Below, one piece after another: positions 1 through 9,725 of a stretch of 22,670 bases of DNA. Both the position numbers and the translations under genes were made by a program. The DNA is from Pisolithus tinctorius. Taxonomy: Eukaryota > Basidiomycota > Agaricomycetes > Boletales > Pisolithaceae. The stretch spans positions 1 through 22,670 of the forward strand of contig JANFAH010000212.1 of NCBI GenBank assembly GCA_024663395.1, in the 5' to 3' direction. The first letter of the stretch is position 1. Each line of letters begins with the position of its first letter. The notes under the pieces were generated by a model. That model was not told where the DNA came from, did not search any database, and saw only the letters and a list, made by a program, of their open reading frames with translations.

Positions 1-865
1 AATCAACATCCATGGCGTAGGGGTCTCGGTATGGAAGCTTTGGAGATGAAGAGGATTTTGATCCGTGCAATCCTTGTTCTTGCTTCCAGAGATAGGAGCA
101 GTCTTGGAAGGTTGCCTTTCTGGAAAAGACCTTGAGTGTGGCCATTGCTGCACATGTGGCTGTCGCTTGCCAGATCCAATCCTCTACAGTGTCGGGCTTG
201 GGCCCCGACATGAGGATCCACTTGTTAACCTCCTTGTTGAGTCCCTTTCCAAAAAACACTGCAGCAGTTGTGTCGCGGGTGGAAATTTGGGCTTTGTTGA
301 GGCAGTTGCAGAAATCTGCAATATACTCGTCAAGGGAGCAGTCCCCTTGACGGATGGCCGAGAGGTAGATTAATGCAGTAGCTTTGGCATCTCCTACTTG
401 GAAGGTTTCTTTTAATTTCACGACAAACTCATCCCAACCATCGAAGATCTTGAGATCCCCAAGAGCAGTTGTGTTCTCATTGACGTAGGCTTCGGCGAAG
501 GCATGGGCCAAGCCACTTCCCATATAGGAGAGGGTAAATGCGATCTTGGACTGATCCTCGTAGTAGACATGGTCGTTGGTCACAAGGTAGAGTTTGACAC
601 TGCTTAACCAGGCCGAAAAGTCCTGGTGCGCTCCATTGTAAGAGAAGGGTTTATTCAGGCCAATTTCTTTCAGTCCTCCTCCCTTAGAGTCATGTTCCTT
701 TCCTTTCTCCTCGGAACCTTGGGAGGGGCCTTTAGGCCTTACCACATCTCTGCCAAAGAGCGACTTGTAGAATTTGGCAGCCATTTTGGGGGTGACCCTA
801 GTCTGGCTGGCAAAGGGGTCCTGGATGTTTAGTCCAGAGGCTTGGTGGGCAAGTTCTTCTGCCAT
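1..865 (-). CDS. Ty3/Gypsy-type retrotransposon Gag, partial (runs off the left edge)
   Basis: An open frame runs on the minus strand from an ATG at 865 to the window edge, about 288 codons without a stop. It is the capsid/nucleocapsid precursor of an LTR retrotransposon, which packages element RNA in cytoplasmic particles. Landmarks in order are an acidic/polar N terminus starting MAEELAHQ, a linker GKEHDSKGGGLKEIGLNKP, and the core W-L-S-V-K-L-Y-L, SYMGSGLAHAFAEAYV, FDGWDEFVVKLKETF and IRQGDCSLDEYIADFCN, which is the pattern of the retrotransposon Gag family. It then enters a Ser/Lys-rich linker ending DPYAMDVD, which in fungal Gypsy Gags usually precedes the CCHC zinc knuckle; that would lie outside the window. 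Upstream of 865 the frame stays open to a TGA at 1094-1096, so the true start could be further upstream if that codon is a mutation. Protease, reverse transcriptase and integrase are expected to the left. Confidence 0.85.
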   Translation of the reverse strand, partial: MAEELAHQASGLNIQDPFASQTRVTPKMAAKFYKSLFGRDVVRPKGPSQGSEEKGKEHDSKGGGLKEIGLNKPFSYNGAHQDFSAWLSSVKLYLVTNDHVYYEDQSKIAFTLSYMGSGLAHAFAEAYVNENTTALGDLKIFDGWDEFVVKLKETFQVGDAKATALIYLSAIRQGDCSLDEYIADFCNCLNKAQISTRDTTAAVFFGKGLNKEVNKWILMSGPKPDTVEDWIWQATATCAAMATLKVFSRKATFQDCSYLWKQEQGLHGSKSSSSPKLPYRDPYAMDVD

Positions 866-1273
866 TTGGTTGGCTGAAGTAGTAGGTAGGTAGATATCTG
901 TGGATGACGAAGGTGTGGGGTCTGCTGGTCTGGCTGTCCCAATCTGAGTTTCGATGTCCAGGCTTGAAGGCCTCAGTTCGTGATAAGAGGTAAAGTTTAC
1001 TGGTGAGGTCGATTCTGCCGCTTGCCCAAGTTGGGGTCTTACTGGCGGGTCTTCAAGACCTATACGAGGGTTTGGTGTTTGCACCGAAGGGTGTCAAATA
1101 AGTGGCCTCGCTTGGAGGACTTCCTTTCCTTTATGAGATGGTATGGGGGGTTTGAATGAAGAGGCTGCTGATGGAGGCCTCTTACTTCCTTCTTCTTGGC
1201 AGTGCGAAGACACGTTGATGAAGTGGAAGGTTAGTGCCGAAGGTTAGGGGCTAGCTCACTGATATTAAACCAG

Positions 1274-1825
1274 TGGTTCCTGTGGGAGTGGTGGGAGGTG
1301 GTCGTTCTGCAGGCTATTTTGCCTAGCAAGGATTCCAGACCACAGGTATCCGAAGGTAGTCCGGGCTTTGATGTGTCTGGGTGATTCGAAATCTTCTGTT
1401 ATGCCAATGATTCGTATCACGTCACAAATCAAGTGCAATGTAGCACAAGCATGTGACTGCGCGAGAAGTGATGCATAATTTAACTTCACTAGCGGCAGGA
1501 CACTAGTCTTGGCCAACTGAAGTCATACTGGCAAGTCCTTGTTGGTACAATGCACAGAGCTAAGGGTGGTTGCAAAGTAGATTTCGAATGAGGGACTGGT
1601 ATGATACATGCAGGTTTATATATGTATGTACAGTACCGTAGGTCAAACATTTGAACACAAGTGCAAACACTCACCCGAGCCCGAAAGCAGAGGGCGCAAG
1701 GGCAAATGACTGCAGATGGAGCACGACAGGGGTGAGCAAGCACAGGGAAGGGGGATTAACCATGTATATGAGTCGTAGGTGGAGCGTTCACCCAGGGTGA
1801 ATGTGTCATGTGACCGCGTGGATCA
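1274..1825 (-). repeat. Probable 5' LTR of the Gypsy element (boundaries approximate)
   Basis: On the minus strand there is a TATA box (TATATAAACC) at 1614-1623, about 350 nt upstream of the leader. This is where a U3/R junction would be expected in a 450-550 bp LTR. The inner boundary is placed near 1274 because the minus strand there reads ACCACTGGTTTAATATCAG, which could be a degenerate primer binding site of the TGGTATCAG type; this is inference. Candidate outer ends beginning with TG lie at about 1743 and 1825. It contains no convincing protein-coding frame. Confidence 0.4.
1614..1623 (-). promoter_or_regulatory. TATA box in the putative LTR
   Basis: The minus strand reads TATATAAACC here. 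It is the strongest TATA-like sequence near the Gag gene, is correctly oriented toward it, and lies inside the proposed LTR. Confidence 0.45.
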
Positions 1826-1866
1826 GGGCCACTAGCGGATCACAGATGGAAGGGGAGTGGACGTAA

Positions 1867-2007
1867 TATCCGGTTATAGTACAACGCGGGGTAGACAGGG
1901 GTCTACCAAAGGAGGAAAGGGATGACATAAGAGAAATGTACAGAACGCAAGTCCAACTGCGTAGACAGTGGCTTGCAGAGTGGCAGAACATCCCAGGAGC
2001 GGGATGA
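1867..2007 (+). other. Unassigned short open frame flanking the LTR
   Basis: Between a TAA at 1864-1866 and a TGA at 2005-2007 there are 46 open codons with a charged, helix-prone composition, including KEERDDIREMYRTQ and RRQWLAEWQ. It has no ATG at its left end and I do not recognise it. It could be an exon fragment of the disrupted gene that follows, since a splice-like donor GTGAGTGC (from 2049) and acceptor TTGCAG (ending 2087) come shortly after it. It could also be chance. Confidence 0.2.
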
Positions 2008-3184
2008 GGCATGAACGGGCTACATAAGTGTCTGCAAGAGGGAACAATGTGAGTGCAGTGTAACACCAACAACATTTTCAATTGCAGCTGATGACAGGAA
2101 CTACGAGCTCCTGAAACTAAAGCATGGGGATGTCAAGCTTGACAAGACTGTCATAGATGGCATGTTCATGAAATACCTTTGAGGCGAGGAACTCTCCCTC
2201 ACCATTAGTGAGCACAATGCTTACTTCAAGATCCACCTAAAAAACTGTAAGGGATGGCAGAGAAAGTTAGATAAGGGGATGAGGGAAGCTGACCTACAAA
2301 GTTCGTCTTTATATCCATTTGTGCATATCCCATTTTATCTGATCTCCTTTTGTTGGTACTTACCAGGCAATCACTACAAGATTTATCCATGCCTGGATAT
2401 GGCCAAGGCATGTGACACCCTCCTGCACCTTGTGTCCTGGATGAAATGGGTCAAACTTGTCCATCTCAGCCAGCTGATGACTGAAGAGGATTTCCTTTTC
2501 CCCACAATTGGCATAAATGGCATGCTGCAACTGGGTGAGCCACTTTCCCATGACACAATCCAAAAATGGATCAATGAGGCAGTGGTGGGGTCTGGAATTC
2601 CCAGAACATTCACAATGCATTGCTACCATCACAGTGGAATGCAATACTGCTTCATGTTCACACCAGTGGGGCAGCGATGGACCCTTGTGTGGGTCCAGTG
2701 GTGGGGGGGATGGGCTGAAGGTGAGCATGTGAGTACTTCGTCCTCCTTCCTATCTGGGTGTGTAGTAAAGTCAACTGACTCCTTGCCTTTCACTCCACAT
2801 GACTACACAGCATGACACACTGATGCACTACCTCCTCAATGAGTTGAATTGCTACAAAAACAACCACAGTGATGTGCTGCAACCAGTCCCACACAAAGGT
2901 GATCATTCACTCACAGGCAAAGCTGTGCTCATCTGGCCAGCATCCACTGAGGTACTCAACATGGCACATGCATCGATAACAGCTGACATTGCAGCACTAC
3001 ACATGACTGTGAAGGAAGTGAAGGAAACCTTGTGCTCACTTTCAGTAGATGTAAGGGAGATTCACCAACAGCTCAGTGACATGAGCAACCTGGTCGTAAA
3101 GGCCCTAACCTCAGCCTCCGCATATTCAGCCCCTTCTGGACCTGTGCTGTGCCAGAGTACTACTGGCAGTAATGCTCAAGCAAT

Positions 3185-3450
3185 GCCAATAACAGGTGAG
3201 CCTCATTGATTCTGTGATTTCTACTGCACCAACTGACCAGCCACATGAATCAGCCTACCAACATTCACCTGCACAGACCACAACATTGTTGCCCCCAGTG
3301 ATCCAGTCCACTTCCATGCCAACAGTGGGTGAGTCTCATTCATTCTATGACTTCCATCACACCAACTGACCAGCCACATGGATCAGCCCACTGGTATTCA
3401 CTTGCACAGACTGCAGCTTTGTTGCCCCCAGCAATCCAGTCCACTTCCAT
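3185..3450 (+). repeat. Two-copy tandem duplication, period 133 bp
   Basis: Two adjacent copies of about 133 bp begin near 3185 and 3318. Each contains a GGTGAG-CTCATT start, ACCAACTGACCAGCCACATG, GTTGCCCCCAG and ATCCAGTCCACTTCCATGCC. They differ at scattered sites. Both copies lie in the Ser/Thr/Pro-rich linker of the recombinase relic, and 133 is not a multiple of three, so the duplication itself breaks the frame unless the copies are spliced. Confidence 0.85.
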
Positions 3451-3899
3451 GCCAGCAGCCCAGCCGTACCTACCTATGCTCAATTTACAACTGACTCAAA
3501 TGCAGTTCAGGATGCCATGAGTTGTCCAACTGTCAGATCTTTTGCTCTCAATGTCCCTCCTCTCACAGATCAGACCCCAGAGGACCAAGGCCTGTGCCTC
3601 TACCTCCCTTCTGGGAGTTGTCATCCTGGACATGCCCATTTTGTGTCCCAATGGGACACAGACCACAAAGTCAGACTCTTGGAGGGACATAGTATGCCAC
3701 TGGACAGAGGGGGAGCCATGGCTTGACCTGCATATTCTGCTCAAGGACTGGCCTTATCACTACTACAATGGGAAGAGCAGCTGTCAATTCAACATGAAGT
3801 ACTCTCAGTGACATGTCATTGCAATGGAATTCCTTGACAAGTAAGTCAGCTTGTCACACTTCTACCACTCACCCAAGTCCCTCTGACATGTAGAAATAT

Positions 3900-4059
3900 C
3901 TGTAGGCTACCTCAGTAGTGAACAAACTACTGATATATTAGATATACCTGTAGGCTACTACAGGATGTCAGTATTGTAGAATACTTGTCGTATGAATGGA
4001 CTTACCCTCAGTAGTGAACAAACTACTGAGGGAATACTAGTAGGAAACACTACAAGTAT
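3900..4059. repeat. Hairpin-rich short repeat cluster, candidate MITE
   Basis: The 23-mer beginning CTCAGTAGTGAAC and ending ACTACTGA occurs at 3911-3933 and 4007-4029. Each copy is itself a hairpin. The second has a perfect 10-bp stem (CCCTCAGTAG at 4005-4014 with CTACTGAGGG at 4023-4032) around an 8-nt loop. CTGTAGGCTAC occurs twice (3900-3910 and 3948-3958). An outer inverted pair, ATACTTGT (3981-3988) and ACAAGTAT (4052-4059), encloses the second hairpin. The cluster sits where the recombinase relic would have an intron (donor GTAAGTC at 3841, acceptor about 4074). Confidence 0.6.
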
Positions 4060-4264
4060 GTGCGCTATTTCAGCTTATGTAAGCAGCCAAAACATCGCAC
4101 AGTGGTCAAGTACCACAGGGGCACTTTATGTTCCAACATGACATGGTCCCCAGATTCCAGGGGGACAAGGAAACCTTCCTCAAGATTTATGGAAGTGCCA
4201 TTGGTCAAGGACACACAAAACTCCTCAAAGTGATCTTGGCCACCCACAAACTGTTATGCTCGTG

Positions 4265-5190
4265 ACAAGTGACTTTGTCAAATGGACTAGGCATGACGGT
4301 CATGAGGAGGATCTATGGGCTGAACTTGTCATAACCCCTATGGCTCTGCTTGTTATGGATGAGTACTGACAAAGGTTCATTCTACTGGCAAGATCTTCTT
4401 GAGATCACGACAGAGAGCAAACAAGGTACGAGTCTGAGATGATAGCTGAGTTGCAAGAAATCGAAAAACTGGGGATACAGTGTACAGTACATCTACTTAA
4501 ATACCCTTCAAGGGTTTGTACCATACACACATCCACAGTTAGATACAAACAAGTAAACGATGAAATTCCCAGTGTCAATAATGGGGAACTAGAAGGAGGC
4601 AACGGCCAAACTGACTGCAGATGCAGTCCGCAGCAAGGGGCCTTGACACCGGAACTAAGTTCTAAACATCCAGGCAATATAAACAAGTCAGAAACAAGAC
4701 ATGGATCAGCAAGTAGTAAAAATGAAATATGTGTCCATCAGCTGTGGGTGCAGCTGTGAGTCAGTGTGACTACAGCGCATGCAGCATCAGTTGGTATTGG
4801 AAATACCACCACTGCTGGTGATCTGAAGGCTCTGCAAGCTTCCAGACCAAGGACAACCACAGCAAGGACAAGTGATGTGATGAGGCATGTGACACACATG
4901 ACTTGGTGGTTTAGGGGCATACAACAAAAAAGGAAGGGATGGCAAAGTGGTCGTAACACAAACAGTATTGTGGAGCTGGGGAGTGCCATCGTTGCCTCAC
5001 AAGTGAAGAAGTCTGTGATGATTCTTCTTCGGGCATCAGCAAGCAGCACTGATGCATATCACACCAAGGCTGTCATTCCACCATTGCCATCCTGTTCTTT
5101 TTTTTCTTTTGTTTTCTTTCTCTTAATACATCTATCAACCACTTGTCAATACTATCACCCCAGCATCACCCAAGCTTGTGATGTACTATG
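4265..5190 (+). other. Unassigned stretch with weak coding character
   Basis: I recognise no gene here. Plus-strand open stretches include a segment around 4270-4370 reading WTRHDGHEEDLWAELVITP, then 4439-4759 (106 codons, Ser/Asn-rich, starting MIAELQEIEKLGIQC) and 4766-5197 (Thr/Ser-rich). They may be further debris of the recombinase family or of an unknown gene. A pyrimidine run (T-rich, about 5095-5125) follows. No RNA gene is visible. Confidence 0.3.
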
Positions 5191-5199
5191 TCACTAGTC

Positions 5200-5243
5200 G
5201 CATACTTGTACATGTGCAGTAGCATACTTGTCATATGTTGTCG
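5200..5243 (+). repeat. 22-bp tandem repeat ahead of the transposase, possible element terminus
   Basis: GCATACTTGT recurs at 5200-5209 and 5222-5231, making two imperfect 22-bp units. CACTA occurs just before, at 5192-5196, about 325 bp upstream of the transposase start. Plavaka elements are placed near the CACTA (CMC) transposons, so this could be the left end of the element. I found no matching inverted copy on the right of the gene, so this remains a suggestion. Confidence 0.3.
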
Positions 5244-5520
5244 CAAAAATGTTTAGGGTCATGCCAATGATGACAAATTGTAATAAGCATTATGAAACCC
5301 CTCTCCTGCTTAATAATGATCATTGTAATGTTCTGGCAATGCAACCGAGATATGATAATGCAATGAGTTCCATTATCTTCAGGGTAAGATTGCCATAAGA
5401 TCATCACAGCGGCATTGCAACGTGGTGGCTTGCGCTGCATGTTGTTGGTACATACTTCCTCACGATCCCCTGCCCTTTTTCCTGAACCACTGCAATCCCT
5501 TCGTCTTCAGCGTTTCGGAA

Positions 5521-8500
5521 ATGGCCCCCGTTCGTCACGCAAAATATAACTATTCGGAAAAAACACTTTCAAAAACATCCAAATGCCAGATCTGCGGAAA
5601 ACTATTCAAACCTCAGGGCATCAAGAGCCATGCGACACACTGTGCGGCTCGTCAAACAAGGGAAATACAATGAATAGACGCTACTAAGGAATATGAGAGG
5701 GACAAGGAGCAAGGTGTGTCTAGTTTTCATATGCTTTGTTTGTGATTCTCACTGTGTATTGACATTCTCAGCTGAGGAATTGAGGGTAGCGTTGGTCACA
5801 TCTGCATACTTGACAGTGCGCACACACATCACGCAGGCAGGCCCTTCTCAAGTAACCTGCATGCTTAATGAAGATAACGATGGATTGCCAAGTATGTTTC
5901 AATTTCAACCTATGCTACACCTGCACTTAAGGCCGTTTCTTTACAGCTCCCAACATTTCTCACTCGGGACACATGGATTTTGTTGATCAGGATGTGTGGG
6001 AGCCTCATGGAGATCCCGCTGCACAAAGTGGTGAGTGCATGAATTCAGTGCTACCTGGTTTCCGAGTGCGCCATACTAAGTACATACGTGCTTGATATGA
6101 ATAGATCAATCAAATGTCTCCATGGCAAGTAATGGCAGTGACCGAACACCATCCCCTGAACAGCCACCTGCTGACTTCAAGACTGAGTTCCATCCCCGCA
6201 GCAATACCCCATCGCTTTTCCAGTCGCAAGAAGAATTCAGTCAGCATGCTGCTGCTACGATGGCCCCCAATCCACACCCATGGCGCCCATTTATCAAGGA
6301 GGGCGACTACTTGTTTGCTGAAATAGCATTGCAAGCGGGCCTCAACGCGTTGCAGATCAATGGGCTGCTTTCCCTCATTTCACGCATCGTCCAAGGAAAG
6401 GCAAATGTTACCTTGCAGAACGATGTTGACCTTCAATGTGCATGGGACAGGGCGGCCATGCAGGTGACACCGGTAAGTTCTTTCTCTTCATACACCGTGA
6501 GCTTCTGTGCATTCATCCACAAGCTTCTACTCTAGTTTACATGACACAACGTGACTGCACCTTATAAAGGAGAGAACTTAACATTCCCAGTTTATGCACG
6601 TTCATTATGGGAGTGGGCTCTTGATCTCTTATCGAACCCCCTCCTTGCACCTCACTTCGTCTGGGATGCCCAACGGGTCTTCCGACATAATGGCCATGAG
6701 TACAAGAGATTCTACTCAGAACCATGGACTGGTGATCGCTGGTGGGACATTCAAGTATGTTGTAATGACCTGTACACTCTGTATATACTGTGTTTAACTT
6801 GTGCTTGCTTCTAGTCTTGTTTACCTCAGGTTGAAAATGCGGCCCCATTTGCTTTTATCCTCTATGCCGACTGAACACATCTAAGTTCCCACAGAACTGT
6901 CAAAGGTTATCCTGTCGTAGCTCATTGTGGAAATCTGCCCACGAACATCAGAAATGGAGAATGCTTTGGTGGCAGATGTGTCGTCGGCTGGTTACCTATT
7001 GTAAGTTACTGAGTGCAGTCTTCAGCATCCTTGCTCATGTATATTATGCAAGGTTCCCGAGTCCGCCAAAGAAGAGGGGAAGACTGGCTACACCAATTAC
7101 AAATGCGTTATTTGGCATGAAGCATCCCTTTGTATCATTGATAGACTCGCCGAACTCTCAAAGCTAGGATACAAATATGAGTGCTATGACAAGATCACTC
7201 GGTGGCTCTTTCCCTTGATTCTTATCTTATCCGCTGACTATGAAGAACAGTAAGTCGAGGGCACTACAAGTGCGCATTAGACATACTAATAACTATGTTG
7301 ACATTAGATGCATGATGAGCCTAATTCAAGGCACGAAGAGTAAACGCCCATGCCCAGTTTGTTTGGTTCCTCTTGAGGAGTTATCCCACCTTGCCAAATC
7401 ATTTCCAACGCATACCATAAGACAGGCAAAAGAAGCCCTCACCATCTATCAGGAAAAGAAGTCAGCCGGTGAACCGATCCTCAAAGCCCTCAGGCTTCGG
7501 CTGGTTGCGGTGAGTTTTGTATTTATTGATGACTCTTACCAACCACGTAACCAAATCGCAAGAACGTTTTCTGGAAGGTTGAGAACTCGGAGCCAGAGGA
7601 AGCTGTGAGCTTCGACCGCCTCCATGCTCTGCATGACGGTCTCTTTGGGCACCACTCACTCGAAGAACTCGAGATTCTCTTAAGCAAATTACCGCGTAAA
7701 TATGCAGCGCAACTTGAGGAGCAGTACGTATTACCCTCTATTTACTTCGCTAAGACATCCTAATCCTAAATTGAATGCAGGCTTGCAGCATTTCCAAGCT
7801 GGCGAGGTTTGGCGCACTTCAATGGCATCCTACATGTAAGCTATGCTGATGGGAACAAACTCCGAGATCTCGCACAGGTGAGATTCTTCTTTTGACTTCC
7901 CGGCATAAGCTAACAAACTCACAAGCAAACCTTCTACGCCACTTTGAATATTCTCACAAACGATGTAAGCCGTGAAGGCTACCAGCTCCTATGGATGCTC
8001 CGTAGCTACTTGGAATTGGACAGTCTCATTGGGCTGGACGTGCACACTGACAGGACCCTTGAATTGATAGAGAGGGAGCAGTTGGTTTTCAGGAGTGAGC
8101 TAAAGGTGCATGATATTTCCTTGCCGTTAGAGTTGACTGTTGATCCCCCGCTCTGACCTAGGAGTATGTCTCCCGAGTGGCTAATGGTGAGCTAGCAGAA
8201 CACCTCAAGACGGACTGGAATTTTCCAAAGGTCCATCTTTGGAAACATGTTGTGCGGGATATTCGGAATAAAGGAGCAGCCCGTAACTACAGCACTCAGC
8301 CCAACGAGAAAATGCACAGCTCACTTAAAGATGCCTATCAGGACCGCTCAAATGGTAAGGACGTTGCCGTTCAGGTGCGTCCAGCTTCTGCTCTCCTCAT
8401 TTCATTCGGTCCCGCTGACCTGAAGTTACATAGGTCCTTCGTGTCGACCACCACTGCCTAGCCATGAAACTAATTAGGAACCGGGTGGATGCTGAAGCCA

Positions 8501-9283
8501 ATCGTACACAGCAAGATCACAATGACGATGATATTGACGATGGGGGTGATGAGGATGCCCTCATGAGTTTCAGCGAGCATGTTAAGCTCGGTTCACCATG
8601 GTCACCGAAGAGCATTCAATCCATCATTCATGATCATGCTTCACAGCAAGAATTCCAAGGTTTCCATCAGAAGTTTACTCGGTTCATTAATCAGTGCCTG
8701 CCTATTTACCTCAATCGCGACCAGAATTCTTGGAAAAACATCTCGTTTGCCGAAACGTTCCAGGTATGTTTTGCCATGTTGCATAGTAGTCATTACCCCA
8801 TCTTACAACGACCTACGCATGTAGTTGCAGGAGCATGCTTACCTCAAGGTCAATTACGAGTCAAGGATGGACTGGTGGCAAGCTACTGACTACCTACGAT
8901 GCAACCCTTCGTTCCACGGCAAGCCTCGTTATAACACTGTCCTCTTTCAGCTTTCACATAGTGAGATTGCTTTTGCTCGTTTGGTATTCATGTTTTCATG
9001 CAACATTCCTGACTTTGGCACCTATCAATTTGCTCTCGTTCGCCCCTATACAGCCAACATCAATGCAGCTCGCAGCTCCTTTGACAACACCTTCAGGCTT
9101 GTGCATGTTAAAGCATGTCCCCACACAGCGTCGATATTCATCCCCATCCGGTCCATCGTCAGGGGAGCGTTGCTGTACCCTGACCCCAAATATAAAGACA
9201 AATATTTTGTGGTGGAGCACATCGATGGAGACATGTTTTGTCGCGTCAACGAGTGGAACGGGCGTCATCAAGACCAGGAGTAA
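5521..9283 (+). pseudogene. Plavaka-type transposase, 14 exons, three in-frame TGA codons
   Basis: This is a DDE-type transposase of the Plavaka family, common in Agaricomycetes, which would cut and paste its element in the nucleus. Exons that splice in phase: 5521-5713, 5772-5891, 5947-6030, 6105-6472, 6536-6754, 6830-7000, 7053-7249, 7308-7509, 7563-7723, 7781-7877, 7926-8105, 8162-8374, 8434-8763, 8831-9283 (995 codons plus stop). The N terminus has a C2H2-like finger (CQICGKLFKPQGIKSHATHC). Then come FKTEFHP, LFAEIALQAGLN, LWEWALDLL, HFVWDAQRVFRHNG, FILYAD, KGYPVVAHCGNLP, GRCVVGWLP, VIWHEA, LFPLILILSADYEEQ, CPVCLVP, FDRLHALHDGLFG, WNFPKVHLWKH, NYSTQPNEKMH and a C-terminal IPIRSIVRGALLYPDP. 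TGA codons interrupt at 5671-5673, 6542-6544 and 6872-6874; each is one C-to-T change from CGA. No indel was found, so decay is recent. The start was chosen at 5521 because it directly precedes the finger. Confidence 0.9.
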
Positions 9284-9462
9284 GGAAATGTTATGTCGTA
9301 CTTTAGATAGCTGCTCTCTTTTCCTCATACCAATGCTCTGTGCTAGCATATTCTGAATCTCTCACTGGATCTCTAGCAATGATATGGTTTATCCCTCAAA
9401 TCATTGTCGCAATGTTTGAGTTACAAATTCCGACCTCTTGAGTCATAATATTGCATGTTTAC

Positions 9463-9478
9463 TGACGTCATGATGTCA
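9463..9478. promoter_or_regulatory. CRE/ATF-like palindrome in the 9284-9725 gap
   Basis: TGACGTCA (9463-9470) is followed directly by TGATGTCA, giving two adjacent half-palindromes of the bZIP/CRE type. The 440-bp gap also has a GC-rich run (GGCGGCGGCGGGG near 9497) and a 10-bp palindrome CTACCGGTAG at 9594-9603 that recurs at 10081-10090. No gene is seen in the gap. It may hold the 3' end of the transposase element or the promoter of the next open frame; function is inferred. Confidence 0.3.
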
Positions 9479-9725
9479 ACCCAATAACATCAAAGTGGCG
9501 GCGGCGGGGCCTTACAGACACGTTCGAATGGTGAGTCTGCTCTGATCGCCATTCCGATTGGTTCTCCTGGCTGCCATTCTAACTTGGTACGCTCTACCGG
9601 TAGGTAACAGTGAGGTAAGATACCTCAACGATGTTGCACCAGCGTAAACGGTTAGTCAATTTCATTTCCGTCTTTTGCCTCATTGAACACCCTTCAAAAG
9701 GATCTGCTCGGCTCCAACGTGTAGT

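Larger units (their letters stand above)
1..1825 (-). mobile_element. Ty3/Gypsy LTR retrotransposon, 5' end only
   Basis: The minus-strand Gag frame, an untranslated leader (about 866-1270) and a promoter-bearing segment to its right have the order expected for leader and 5' LTR of a Gypsy element read right to left. Beyond Gag, the same frame has short open stretches separated by stops (for example the TGA at 1094-1096), consistent with a leader or a decayed longer Gag. The right boundary is uncertain, somewhere in 1743-1825, because the partner LTR is outside the window and no target-site duplication can be checked. Confidence 0.7.
2088..4264 (+). pseudogene. Crypton-like tyrosine recombinase (DNA breaking-rejoining) relic
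   Basis: Plus-strand exon fragments resemble an expanded Agaricomycete protein family with a tyrosine-recombinase fold. Reading left to right: DDRNYELLKLKHGDVKLDK (2088 on), a TGA near 2179, LKNCKGWQRKLDKGMREADL, GNHYKIYP, then the recombinase core FLFPTIGINGMLQ, SHDTIQKWINEA, the HxxR box region HCYHHSG (2618-2638), WWGGWAEGEH, an intron (GTGAGTAC about 2730 to TACACAG 2810), and HDTLMHYLLNEL with the candidate catalytic Tyr. A helical tail (about 2830-3100), a Ser/Thr/Pro linker (3120-3500), WRDIVCHWTEGE/LKDWPYHYYNG (about 3690-3770) and VPRFQGDKETFLKIYG/GHTKLLK (about 4140-4240) follow. The HxxR arginine is His, and stops and frame changes occur (for example at 3809), so the protein is not functional. 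The family assignment rests on remembered motif patterns and is fairly secure; the link to active Cryptons is inference. Confidence 0.7.

Noticed and set aside
2360..2728. Minus-strand open frame of 122 codons
   Set aside because: It is the antisense of the recombinase relic, left open because CpG loss changed the codon content; the plus strand carries the conserved motifs.
5671..6874. Reading the three in-frame TGA codons of the transposase as recoded (selenocysteine or readthrough)
   Set aside because: Each is one C-to-T step from CGA at an expected Arg/Lys position, and the same change occurs in the chitin synthase. No recoding element is visible. Mutation is simpler.
8835..9356. Plus-strand frame of 173 codons overlapping the last transposase exon
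   Set aside because: It is an out-of-frame shadow. The frame ending at 9283 matches the transposase C terminus and splices in phase with exon 13.
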